From NCBI GenBank assembly GCA_946540005.1, contig CAMNHY010000006.1:1-57338 (forward strand): a stretch of 57,338 nt of DNA. Reading direction: 5' to 3'. Position 1 is the stretch's first letter. Every line of letters starts with the position of its first letter. The notes under the pieces were generated by a model that saw nothing but the letters and a program-made list of their open reading frames with translations, ran no database searches and had not been told where the DNA came from. The position numbers and the translations under genes are program-made. The stretch comes from an uncultured Clostridium sp. (GTDB taxonomy: Bacteria; Bacillota_I; Bacilli_A; Acholeplasmatales; Anaeroplasmataceae). Below are positions 15,060-22,624 of the stretch, in pieces.

Positions 15060-16652
15060 ATGTCAAAAACTAGTTTATCAATTCAAATGCTAAATTATTT
15101 ATATGGCAGAAATAAAGTATCTAAAGCTGAATTATCTCAAGTTTTAGAGACTAATGAAAGAAATATTATAGAATATAAAAAAGAACTTATTGATGCAGGT
15201 TATGATATATCTTATACACCAGGAAGATATGGTGGATATTCACTTGATAAGAATTCTTTATTTCATTCCATAAATTTAACTGATTTTGAGAAGAAAATAT
15301 TATTAGAAGCTAGTAATTATTTAGCTAATAATAAAGAATTCTTACATGGTGAAGAATTTAGTTTAGCAATAGGAAAAATTTTATCTAATTCAAGACAAGT
15401 TGATTCTTTTGAAAAGATTAATATTGAAAGATTTCCACTTATTATGCCTAAAAAAGATTTAAAAGATAGATATGACGCATTAGATAATGCGATAAATTTA
15501 AATCTTAAGGTATATTTAAAATACCGTTCTTTAAAAAATGTTGTAAGAGAATCATTATTTAATCCTTATGCCTTATATTCTTACAATGATTCATGGTATG
15601 TAATTGGATTTTATGAAGATCCAATAAGACATACATTATCATATGAACCTTATTATTTAAAATTAAATAGAATTGTAGACTATAAAGTAACTAAAGATAA
15701 ATTTAGACCAATTATAACATTTGACTTAAATAAATATTTAGATAAGATGGGTATGAGTAAAAACGGTAAGTTATATCATATTAAATTATTATTAAGAAGT
15801 CCTCAATCATTTTTAGCAAGTGAAAGAGTTTTTGGTGAAAATCAACAAATAACAGAATTAGATTCAAGTCATATTATTTTAGAATGTGATATGAGAAATT
15901 TAGATAATATTATATCCTTTATTAATTATTTTGGTGATTCTGTTAAGGTCCTAGAACCTAAGGAGATTAGAAATATGGTAATAGATACACAAAAGAAGAT
16001 GCTAGTTAATGAAGGGGTTTATAAGAAAACTGTTTTCTTTGATTTTAATGGGACAATTATTGATGATTTAGATTTATGTCTAAATATTTTAAATGAAATG
16101 TTAGCTAAAAAGGGATTAAATCCTATAAGTAAGGAAAGATATAGAGATATATTTACTTTCCCAATTAAAGATTATTATATTGAAGCTGGATTTGATTTTT
16201 CAAAATATTCTTTTGAAGATTTATCAAAAGAATTTATTGTTAAATATCAAAAACCATCCCTATCTTGTCCGCTACATGAAGGTATTGTTGATATATTAAA
16301 GAAATTAAGAGAAGATGGATATAATGTTGTATTACTTACTGCAAGTAAGAAAAGTAACGTTATTGAACAACTTCAAAGCTTTGATATATTAAAATATTTT
16401 AATGAGGTTTTAGGTATTGATGATATTTACGCATCTAGCAAAGTTCAAATTGGATTAGATTATATGAAAAATTATGAAATCAATCCTAAAGATGCGATTA
16501 TGGTAGGTGACACATTACATGATGCAAAAGTTGCATCTGAAATGGGTATTGATGTTTTATTATATTCAAAAGGTCATCAGTCAAGAAAAAGATTAGAAAC
16601 TAGTAATAAAAAAGTTATTGATAATTTATCTGAAATATTCAAATATATTTAA
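15060..16652 (+). CDS. WYL-domain HTH regulator fused to a HAD-family phosphatase
   Basis: Residues 1-65 form a DeoR/HTH_11-like winged helix (YGRNKVSKAELSQVLETNER). Residues about 140-215 form a WYL domain (NPYALYSYNDSWYVIGF, with W179-Y180), and a WCX-like region runs to about 310. From residue 324 a complete haloacid dehalogenase domain follows: motif I FFDFNGTIIDD (Asp328, Asn330), motif II LLTASKK, motif III Lys in SSKVQIG, and motif IV MVGDTLHDAK. WYL domains bind nucleic acid or nucleotides; HAD enzymes of this subfamily resemble phosphoglycolate phosphatase. The second motif I residue is Asn, not Asp. I chose ATG 15060 because AGGTGA precedes it; upstream sequence overlaps the previous gene. 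Confidence 0.85.
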   Translation: MSKTSLSIQMLNYLYGRNKVSKAELSQVLETNERNIIEYKKELIDAGYDISYTPGRYGGYSLDKNSLFHSINLTDFEKKILLEASNYLANNKEFLHGEEFSLAIGKILSNSRQVDSFEKINIERFPLIMPKKDLKDRYDALDNAINLNLKVYLKYRSLKNVVRESLFNPYALYSYNDSWYVIGFYEDPIRHTLSYEPYYLKLNRIVDYKVTKDKFRPIITFDLNKYLDKMGMSKNGKLYHIKLLLRSPQSFLASERVFGENQQITELDSSHIILECDMRNLDNIISFINYFGDSVKVLEPKEIRNMVIDTQKKMLVNEGVYKKTVFFDFNGTIIDDLDLCLNILNEMLAKKGLNPISKERYRDIFTFPIKDYYIEAGFDFSKYSFEDLSKEFIVKYQKPSLSCPLHEGIVDILKKLREDGYNVVLLTASKKSNVIEQLQSFDILKYFNEVLGIDDIYASSKVQIGLDYMKNYEINPKDAIMVGDTLHDAKVASEMGIDVLLYSKGHQSRKRLETSNKKVIDNLSEIFKYI

Positions 16653-16680
16653 ATTTAGTATGATTTTAATTTAGTATACC

Positions 16681-16709
16681 TTGTAAATAAAAATAAATTT
16701 AGTTATAAT
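16681..16709 (+). promoter_or_regulatory. Promoter of the thioredoxin-like lipoprotein gene
   Basis: TTGTAA (16681-16686) and TATAAT (16704-16709) are separated by 17 bases and lie 31 bases before the start codon. Confidence 0.65.
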
Positions 16710-16739
16710 TAAAAATAGTCAAGCCTTAAGGAGGACTGT

Positions 16740-17288
16740 ATGAGAAAAAGTATTTTTAAATTAATTGCAGTTTTATTCGCTTTATTTACTATTGTTGGAT
16801 TATCTTCATGTGCAATGTCAAAAGCTAATGTATATAATAACTGGAAGAATGGTTCAAGCGAATATTTATCAAAAGATCATATTGTTGAAAAAATTAGTGT
16901 TAATGACTTAATTAATAAAGTTAATAAACAAACTAAAGATGATAAGAATATTTATGTATTCTTTGGCCAAACAAATGATGATTCTTCAAGATCTGCAATA
17001 AAGATTTACAATGAACAAGCAATTCAATATGAAATTGATACTCTTTATTGGGTAGATTCAGAACCTGTAACTAAATCTACATCTGATAAAAATAAGATGT
17101 TAGAAAAATTAGGTGTTTCAAAAACTGATATAATTCCTTCAATTTTTGTATTTAGCAATGGAACAATCGCTTTTGATTCTAGCCGTCCTAATATTCAAAA
17201 TAATGAAAAATTATCTAATAGTAATGTTTATTTAGCAGAAGTAGCATTTAAAGGATTATATGACGAAAATGGCTATTATGCCGCATAA
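16740..17288 (+). CDS. Thioredoxin-fold-like lipoprotein without a CXXC motif
   Basis: This 182-residue exported lipoprotein has a signal peptide with lipobox LSSC (Cys24). The mature part shows a strand NIYVFFGQTNDDSSRSA, then a helix, and later DIIPSIFVFSNGTIAF, which matches the cis-proline strand of thioredoxin folds. The redox pair is replaced by Asn-Asp-Asp-Ser, so no disulfide chemistry is expected. It may bind a partner outside the membrane. A strong RBS (AAGGAGGA) precedes it, and it has its own promoter and terminator. Confidence 0.65.
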   Translation: MRKSIFKLIAVLFALFTIVGLSSCAMSKANVYNNWKNGSSEYLSKDHIVEKISVNDLINKVNKQTKDDKNIYVFFGQTNDDSSRSAIKIYNEQAIQYEIDTLYWVDSEPVTKSTSDKNKMLEKLGVSKTDIIPSIFVFSNGTIAFDSSRPNIQNNEKLSNSNVYLAEVAFKGLYDENGYYAA

Positions 17289-17310
17289 ATTAGATTAAAA
17301 AGTCAAAGAA

Positions 17311-17336
17311 AGTCACATTTTAGATGTGGCTTTTTC
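17311..17336 (+). terminator. Rho-independent terminator
   Basis: AGTCACAT (17311-17318) pairs with ATGTGGCT (17324-17331, one G-T pair) and is followed by a T-run. It lies just after the thioredoxin-like gene. Confidence 0.8.
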
Positions 17337-17348
17337 TTATGAAAAATG

Positions 17349-17362
17349 TGTAAACGTTTTCT
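17349..17362 (+). promoter_or_regulatory. cre site (CcpA operator), full consensus match
   Basis: TGTAAACGTTTTCT matches the catabolite-responsive element consensus TGWAARCGYTWWCW at every position. It ends 23 bases before the -35 of the promoter at 17386, a position from which CcpA often activates rather than represses. The nearest downstream transcript is the small RNA candidate. Confidence 0.7.
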
Positions 17363-17385
17363 TTAAATATATTATAAAAAAATGC

Positions 17386-17413
17386 TTGCATTAATATTTT
17401 AAATGTATATAAT
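17386..17413 (+). promoter_or_regulatory. Strong promoter of the small RNA candidate
   Basis: TTGCAT (17386-17391) and TATAAT (17408-17413) have a 16-base spacer, giving an expected start near 17420. No ORF with a ribosome binding site lies between it and the terminator at 17478-17507. Confidence 0.75.
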
Positions 17414-17420
17414 AGTTAAC

Positions 17421-17507
17421 GTATTCACTTTTTAAATTGTGAATACTTCCTGTAAATCTTTTCTTTTTCTTTTTCTTTGCTAGTCGTTTAACGATTAGCA
17501 TTTTTTT
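17421..17507 (+). ncRNA. Candidate small regulatory RNA of about 87 nt
   Basis: The unit is self-contained. A strong promoter fires near 17420. The transcript would open with a perfect 8-bp hairpin, GTATTCAC/GTGAATAC (17421-17446), then a pyrimidine-rich single-stranded stretch (about 17447-17478, with CTTCC and repeated CTTTTT), and end in a 10-bp terminator stem, TGCTAGTCGT/ACGATTAGCA, with a run of seven T (17501-17507). Polypyrimidine segments in Gram-positive sRNAs typically pair with purine-rich ribosome binding sites. A full-consensus cre lies upstream, so carbon-source control through CcpA is likely. RoxS/RsaE and RsaI are comparable in concept, but I see no sequence match to them. 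Confidence 0.65.
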
Positions 17508-17542
17508 ATTTCTTAAGCTTTGTTATGAGTATAAATTAAAAC

Positions 17543-17571
17543 TTGATACATTATGATAAATGTTTTATAAT
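17543..17571 (+). promoter_or_regulatory. Promoter of the small membrane protein gene
   Basis: TTGATA (17543-17548) and TATAAT (17566-17571) have a 17-base spacer and sit 25 bases before the start codon. Confidence 0.75.
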
Positions 17572-17596
17572 AACTTTATAGGAGTGTGGAAGTAAT

Positions 17597-17800
17597 ATGA
17601 TTTTTCAAATTCTTAAAACAACAGATATAATATTATTCTCTGTATTAGCAGGTCTTATAATTGCAGCTGTTGCATTATACTTCTTAATACCATTACTAAA
17701 TCAAAAGAAATATAAAAGATCAAGAGAAGATTTAGCTAGAAGAGAAGAAGCTTATTATAAGAACAAAGGTATTGTTCTTGATAATAATGAGACTAAATAA
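17597..17800 (+). CDS. Small single-pass membrane protein
   Basis: This 67-residue protein has one membrane helix at about residues 10-33 (DIILFSVLAGLIIAAVALYF) and a charged C-terminal tail, KKYKRSREDLARREEAYYKN, probably cytoplasmic and helical. It has its own consensus promoter, an RBS (AGGAGTG) and a terminator, so it is a genuine small gene. I do not recognise a family. It resembles in size and topology many small Bacilli membrane proteins that modulate larger partners. Confidence 0.7.
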   Translation: MIFQILKTTDIILFSVLAGLIIAAVALYFLIPLLNQKKYKRSREDLARREEAYYKNKGIVLDNNETK

Positions 17801-17826
17801 GTATTAAATTTTTTAGAAGCATAAAT

Positions 17827-17863
17827 AAAAAAGCAAAGTTCAATTTGAAACTTTGCTTTTTTT
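17827..17863. terminator. Bidirectional terminator
   Basis: GCAAAGTT (17833-17840) pairs with AACTTTGC (17849-17856), flanked by an A-run on the left and a T-run on the right. It serves the small membrane protein gene and the leftward spo0A gene. Confidence 0.85.
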
Positions 17864-17865
17864 AT

Positions 17866-18648
17866 TTACTTATCGAATCTATGATATCTTAATAAATCTG
17901 TTAGACTTGCGATAAATTCTGAATTTGTAGGTTTTTTCTCGAAATTAATCATTGGTCCTAAATGAGAATTTATAAAGTCTTCATTGCTTGGATTTTTCCA
18001 TGCAACTTCAATCGCATGTCTAATTGCTCTTTCTACTCTTGATGCTGTAGTGTTGTATTGTTCTGCAATTGTTGGGTATAAAAGCTTAGTGATTGAATCT
18101 AGCATATTGAAATCACCATAGACTAATACAACAGCTGATACTAAAAATTTATAGCCTTTAATGTGAGAAGGTACACCAATATTATGAAGATAATCAGTAA
18201 TACGTGCTGATAATTCTTCAGCATCTTGAGCCTTAAACTTATTATAAGTTTCACCTAATACTTTATCATCCTTTTGAGCCATAATACCTTCTACCGAGCT
18301 TAATAGATTATTCAAGTCAATTGGTTTAATTATGAAATAGTCTGCACCTAAATCAGATGCTCTTGCAATAAGTCCTTCATTATTGAATGCTGATAGCATA
18401 ATAATTTTCTTAGGTCTCTTATAAGATTGAGACTTACTGAATTGTTCAAGAACACTAATTCCATCTCTTTCAGGCATAAAGATGTCTAATAATAATAAGT
18501 CAACTTCATTATCTTTTAAGAAATCTAGTAATTCAGTACCAGAATAGAATTGACCTACTACTTCATAATTATGCATTTTTAAGAATTCACTAATCATAAG
18601 TACAAGCTCTCTATTGTCATCTGCGACAACAACTTTTGTCTGTGCCAT
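17866..18648 (-). CDS. spo0A: Stage 0 sporulation protein A, Spo0A
   Basis: Spo0A is the master response regulator of sporulation entry. Residues 1-125 are the receiver domain, with the acidic pair Asp10-Asp11, the phosphorylation site Asp55 in [13 protein letters not shown], Ser86 and Lys108. Residues about 145-260 form the Spo0A-specific DNA-binding domain; [18 protein letters not shown] is nearly invariant in the family's recognition helix. The 260-residue length is standard. The RBS AAGGAGGAA precedes ATG 18648. It implies a sporulating ancestor, and probably a sporulating organism. Two 0A-box-like sites in its leader suggest autoregulation. Confidence 0.97.
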   Translation of the reverse strand: MAQTKVVVADDNRELVLMISEFLKMHNYEVVGQFYSGTELLDFLKDNEVDLLLLDIFMPERDGISVLEQFSKSQSYKRPKKIIMLSAFNNEGLIARASDLGADYFIIKPIDLNNLLSSVEGIMAQKDDKVLGETYNKFKAQDAEELSARITDYLHNIGVPSHIKGYKFLVSAVVLVYGDFNMLDSITKLLYPTIAEQYNTTASRVERAIRHAIEVAWKNPSNEDFINSHLGPMINFEKKPTNSEFIASLTDLLRYHRFDK

Positions 18649-18668
18649 ATTTGTTCCTCCTTATAACT

Positions 18669-18685
18669 TGTCGGTAAATGTCGAA
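18669..18685. promoter_or_regulatory. Tandem 0A-box-like sites in the spo0A leader
   Basis: TGTCGGT (18669-18675) and TGTCGAA (18679-18685) lie ten bases apart, one helical turn, in the same orientation. The second is the exact Spo0A box consensus. They sit between the spo0A ribosome binding site and TATA-like sequences at about 18696-18705, so a bound dimer would cover the start of the transcript. Confidence 0.55.
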
Positions 18686-18817
18686 CGAGTTCTTTTATAT
18701 AATACATTACTTTTGATTTAAAAACAATACCTTTTTTGTAAAAAAATAATAAAATAGTTATTTTTTCCAAAAAAATATTTTTTAAAGTTATACTATTAAT
18801 AATATAGAGGTATGATT

Positions 18818-20788
18818 ATGGAACAATTAATTTATAAAGAGGATTTTTCTAAATTTGAAAATAATGAATTCCCATATGATCATGAGCATTCTGCAATAGG
18901 TGAATATCATTATTTTGAACAAAAAGGATATAAAGGTGATTTTTATGATCCTATTCCATTACACCAATGGAGGAGCCAAGGTGGATCATGGATGATTGTT
19001 GAAGAAAACAATATTAAATATCTTGAACAAAATCGAGGAGATTATACTAAAGGACATTTTATAAATGTAATGCCTATATTAGTATTAAATAAAACATTCT
19101 ATGCTCCATATCACATAAGATTTAATTTACGCTGTTTTGAAACTACTAAAATGGTAGGTTATTCATTTAATTATATAGATAATAGAAAATATGACGCATT
19201 TATCTTTGAAAAAGATTTAGTTAAATTAATAAATGTAGATGGAGATAAAATTAGTGTTTATCAAGAAAAAGAGTTTTTGAGATCTGATTTAGAAACTTAT
19301 AAGATTGATATTTATGTTTCTGATTGTGTTGAAGTTTATATTTTTGATAAATTAATTTTAAAAACAAATATTAAATTTATTAGTGCCAAATCAGGATTTG
19401 TAGCTAAATGTAGTTCAAGATATTCAAATCTAGAGATTTTTATGGATATAAATAATATTAAGTTAAATGATAAACTTGAAAAAGAGGAAGAAGAAAGAAT
19501 TAATAATCTCCAAAAACAGTATCCACCTCTTAAATGTATCAACAAAATAAATTTAAAAAATTTTGGTTCAGGTAGACAATTAAGATTTATTAATTATAAA
19601 GGCAATATGATATTTCTTTTAGCTCAGCATCAAAAAAGAATTATGAGAGATTCTTTTGCAAGACTTTCATGTTTAACAGCTTTTGATATTAATGGAAATG
19701 TGTTATGACAAAAGGGATTACCTAATAATGATTTTGAACATACAGTTATTTCATGCGATTTACCATTTCAAATTGCTGATATAAATGGAGATGGAATTCC
19801 TGAAGTAATTTATGCAATGGATTTTTATGTATATTTTGTTGAATTATTAACAGGTAATATTATTAAAAAAATGCCTACACCTTTAGTTAAAGGGGATATT
19901 TTAGTACCAGATTATCCATTTGATAGACTTAATCCTGATGGATTAAGAGTTGCAGATTTTGAAGGTTTAGGATATAAAGGTGATTTTATATTAAAAGATA
20001 GATACAAGAATTTATTTGTATATAGATATAGCGATTTTAAATTATTATGGAGATATAACCATAATAATACAGGACATTTCCCATATGTATATGATTTTAA
20101 TAAAGATGGTAAAGATGAATTATATGTTGGTTATGATTTATTAGATTCAAATGGAAAAATTAAATGGAGTTTACCAATAAATAGTGATCATACAGATGAA
20201 ATAATATATTTACCTTATAAAAAAGGAGTAGAACCTTTATTCTATTTAGCATCAGGTAATGAAGGATTTAATATTGTTGATATAAATGGCAACATCTTAA
20301 AGAATAATTATATAGGACATGCACAACGTATAAGTGCTGCAAACTTTAATCCTAACAAAAATGAATTAGATATAGCAGTTACTTCGTTTTGGGGTGCTGC
20401 CCAAATAATATATTTATTTGATGGAAAAGGAAACAAATTAAAAGAAAGAGAATTACTTGGTAATGGTAATTTAGCATCATGTGTATCTTATGATGGCACT
20501 AATTTTTTAATTTTAACTAATGCTAATCCTAAATGTGGTGGCCTTCTTAATCATAATTTAGATACAGTTGTAAGATTTCCTGATGATGGACACCCTGATT
20601 TATGCCAAGAAGCATTAGATATAGATAATGATGGAATAACTGAAATTATTTGTTGGGATCAACATGAGATGTGGATTTATAAAGCAAGTAATTATAAACC
20701 TGGATTAAGTTTAATAAGTTATCCATCCGAAGGTTTTTCAAATTATAGGGGTGAATTTTTAATTAAAAAAGAAGTTTTAGAATCCTAA
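18818..20788 (+). pseudogene. VCBS/FG-GAP-type beta-propeller protein of the pectin island, interrupted by an in-frame TGA
   Basis: One continuous frame of 657 codons is broken only by TGA at codon 297 (19706-19708), giving apparent ORFs 18818-19708 and 19817-20788. The first 215 residues look like a beta-sandwich domain. The rest is a beta-propeller with calcium-type D-x-N-x-D-G loops (DINGDGIPEV, DFNKDGKDEL, DIDNDGITEI), an arrangement seen in rhamnogalacturonan lyase-like proteins. The exact activity is unproven. The TGA falls where Trp is expected: DINGNVL-stop-QKG compared with DSNGKIKWSLP in a later blade. Either the gene is freshly inactivated, or some read-through occurs (the following base is C, a weak context). 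There is no signal peptide, so it would be cytoplasmic. Start ATG 18818 is seven bases after AGAGG; ATG 18812 is too close. Confidence 0.75.
19706..19708 (+). other. In-frame TGA at an expected Trp codon
   Basis: A single G-to-A change from TGG would produce it. Reading frame, codon usage and protein pattern continue unchanged on both sides, so there is no frameshift. The next codon is CAA. Confidence 0.85.
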
Positions 20789-20798
20789 AACTTCTTTT
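20767..20798. terminator. Bidirectional terminator inside overlapping 3' ends
   Basis: AAAAGAAGTTTTAG (20767-20780) pairs perfectly with CTAAAACTTCTTTT (20785-20798) over a four-base loop. The two convergent coding regions overlap by 12 bases within it, so both stop codons are built into the hairpin. Confidence 0.8.
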
Positions 20799-21682
20799 CT
20801 AGTTATTTTATCAGCTTCATCTTTAGTTAATTCTTTAGCAAATTTAACCATAGATTTTGTGTCTAGTGAATTATAAATGCTAAGTCTTGTTGTCTTTTCT
20901 CTATCTTTATTCCAATTGTGGAAGATTTCTTTATTTATAAAGTCACCTATTACTTTACAATTAATAAATGTAGCTGTACCATAATCTCTCCATGGTCTTG
21001 CAAAATATACAGAATTATTTTTTGTATTTTCTGAATCGATTAAACAATCTTTAAATACGAATCCATATTTATATTCTTGTGGATGGCTTGGAGCAGATAT
21101 ATATCCTTTACCAATTGAATGAAGATGACAATTTGAAAAATATGCAATTCCACATCCAAATATATAATCAACATCACCTTCAATATAACAATTCTCATAT
21201 AACTGATGACTTAAAGCTGTCTCTAATTCATCTTTAGGTAATAAATCCTTATATCTAATTGTTAAATCATATGGTAGAGGCCCTGCAAGAAGTGTATCTT
21301 GAGCACCTAATAATGATACATTTTGGCATATGAAGTTATCTCCCAATACTTCAAGGGCTACAGCTTGACCATAAATTGAATTAGGTACTGATTCATTTCT
21401 TATTGTTAAATTTTTAATTGTTACATTATTACCTTTAACAAGCATTGTATAAGTTCTTACAGTAAGATATTCTTTATTATCAGAGTGAATCTTATTATAA
21501 TAATCTTTATTTGTAATAATTGTATTTTTACCACTGCCTATAATTGTAATATTTGATTTTGTTATTTTTATTTTTTCAAAAAAGACACCTTCTGGAAGAA
21601 TTAATGTGTCTCCTTCTGACATCTTAGAAATAGTTTCATTTAGTAAAGCATTTTGCTTGACATTCCATATCATTTTTTTCAC
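20777..21682 (-). CDS. Pectin methylesterase (carbohydrate esterase family 8), cytoplasmic
   Basis: The enzyme removes methyl groups from galacturonate residues. All five family active-site positions are present: Gln106 (YGQAVAL), Gln128-Asp129 (GAQDTL), the nucleophile Asp172 (EGDVDYIFG), and Arg229 and Trp231 (ARPWRDYGTA). The body is a right-handed beta helix of 301 residues. There is no signal peptide, unlike secreted plant-pathogen enzymes, so it should act inside the cell on imported methylated oligogalacturonides. It stands alone on the minus strand, beside the transport operon it presumably serves. Confidence 0.93.
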   Translation of the reverse strand: MKKMIWNVKQNALLNETISKMSEGDTLILPEGVFFEKIKITKSNITIIGSGKNTIITNKDYYNKIHSDNKEYLTVRTYTMLVKGNNVTIKNLTIRNESVPNSIYGQAVALEVLGDNFICQNVSLLGAQDTLLAGPLPYDLTIRYKDLLPKDELETALSHQLYENCYIEGDVDYIFGCGIAYFSNCHLHSIGKGYISAPSHPQEYKYGFVFKDCLIDSENTKNNSVYFARPWRDYGTATFINCKVIGDFINKEIFHNWNKDREKTTRLSIYNSLDTKSMVKFAKELTKDEADKITRKEVLGF

Positions 21683-21752
21683 CTCAAAAAGTCAAATTAT
21701 GCCTTAATTATAACATAATTTGTAGTTTTTTAGTAGCGTTTGTGATACATTA

Positions 21753-21787
21753 TGAAAGCCTTTGCAACAATTGTGAAAAAGTTTTCA
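21753..21787 (+). promoter_or_regulatory. Two cre-like operators upstream of the pectin transport operon
   Basis: TGAAAGCCTTTGCA (21753-21766, two mismatches to cre) and TGAAAAAGTTTTCA (21774-21787, one mismatch, at the central C) precede the promoter at 21796. They could bind CcpA or a local LacI-family regulator, since both recognise this kind of near-palindrome. No such regulator gene is in the window. Confidence 0.4.
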
Positions 21788-21795
21788 TAAATTAC

Positions 21796-21824
21796 TTGAT
21801 TTACTTAATATCTAGTGTTAAAAT
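21796..21824 (+). promoter_or_regulatory. Promoter of the pectin transport operon
   Basis: TTGATT (21796-21801) and TAAAAT (21819-21824) are spaced by 17 bases. The leader then holds a short hairpin, TTTAGG (21841-21846) with CCTAAA (21860-21865), before the GGAAAGGAA ribosome binding site. Confidence 0.6.
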
Positions 21825-21884
21825 GTAGGAGAATTAGGAGTTTAGGCCATTGTTGTCGTCCTAAAGTAGGAAAGGAATAGAAAT

Positions 21885-22619
21885 ATGAGTTTTAAAAAAT
21901 ATAGATTCATAGATTTAACTACTCTCATTATTTTAGGTATTATAACAGAAGCCTTAGGAACATACTTTAGCACTAGAGCTATTGCATATTACAATCCATA
22001 TGGTATTGTAAGTTTAGCATTAATTTGCTTAGCAATAACAAGATATGGTGCATGGGGCAGTGTATGTATACCTGTGTTTGCATTAACAAACTCACTAACT
22101 TACTCCATAACCTCAATTAATGATCCGTCGTTAGCAAGTCAATATGCTAGCAATAGTTATTATGTAATTAGAGGAATCGGTGTTTTATTAATAATGTGTA
22201 GTCCTCTTATATTATTATATTTATATAAAGATGGCACAAATTTATACCTTAGTTCAATAAATAAGGTTTTTAAATTAACATCAATTGTTAGCGCTATCTC
22301 TTTTATAGTAAGCGTTACCTTTACAATTATGGGGGCAATCATATTTAAAAAAACACAAATTAGCCCATCAATGCTCGGTTATACATTCTTACAATCAATT
22401 GGTTATTTAGCAATTGGATTAATATCTATGTATTTAATTAATCCAATTCTTTATCGTCAAGGTTCATTTGCTAATGCATATGAAACATTTGTTGAAAGAG
22501 AATATGAAAAAAAGAATGAATATGAATATTATAACGTGCGTAATTTAGAGGAGTCCGAGGAGAAAATGGACTCAGAAATAAAAAAATCTGATGAAGAATC
22601 AGATACGAAAGGATTGTGA
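21885..22619 (+). CDS. Uncharacterised six-helix membrane protein, first gene of the transport operon
   Basis: The 244-residue protein has about six predicted membrane helices, then a highly charged cytoplasmic tail (from about residue 200) rich in Glu, Lys and Ser. The length, helix count and the ITRYGAWGSV turn are reminiscent of ECF S components, but I cannot assign it. It is followed by the permease genes, with its TGA stop about six bases before the next ATG, so it is cotranscribed and translationally linked. A role as a transporter accessory or sensor is inferred from position only. Confidence 0.7.
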   Translation: MSFKKYRFIDLTTLIILGIITEALGTYFSTRAIAYYNPYGIVSLALICLAITRYGAWGSVCIPVFALTNSLTYSITSINDPSLASQYASNSYYVIRGIGVLLIMCSPLILLYLYKDGTNLYLSSINKVFKLTSIVSAISFIVSVTFTIMGAIIFKKTQISPSMLGYTFLQSIGYLAIGLISMYLINPILYRQGSFANAYETFVEREYEKKNEYEYYNVRNLEESEEKMDSEIKKSDEESDTKGL

Positions 22620-22624
22620 TCATC

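Noticed and set aside
19706-19708. TGA as selenocysteine or as a reassigned Trp codon
   Set aside because: No SECIS-like hairpin is evident right after it, the position fits Trp rather than Cys, the tRNA-Trp anticodon is CCA, and other genes stop normally at TGA.
22616-22624. GTG 22616 as start of the LplB-type permease
   Set aside because: It abuts the AAAGGA site, leaving almost no spacing; ATG 22625 is better placed.
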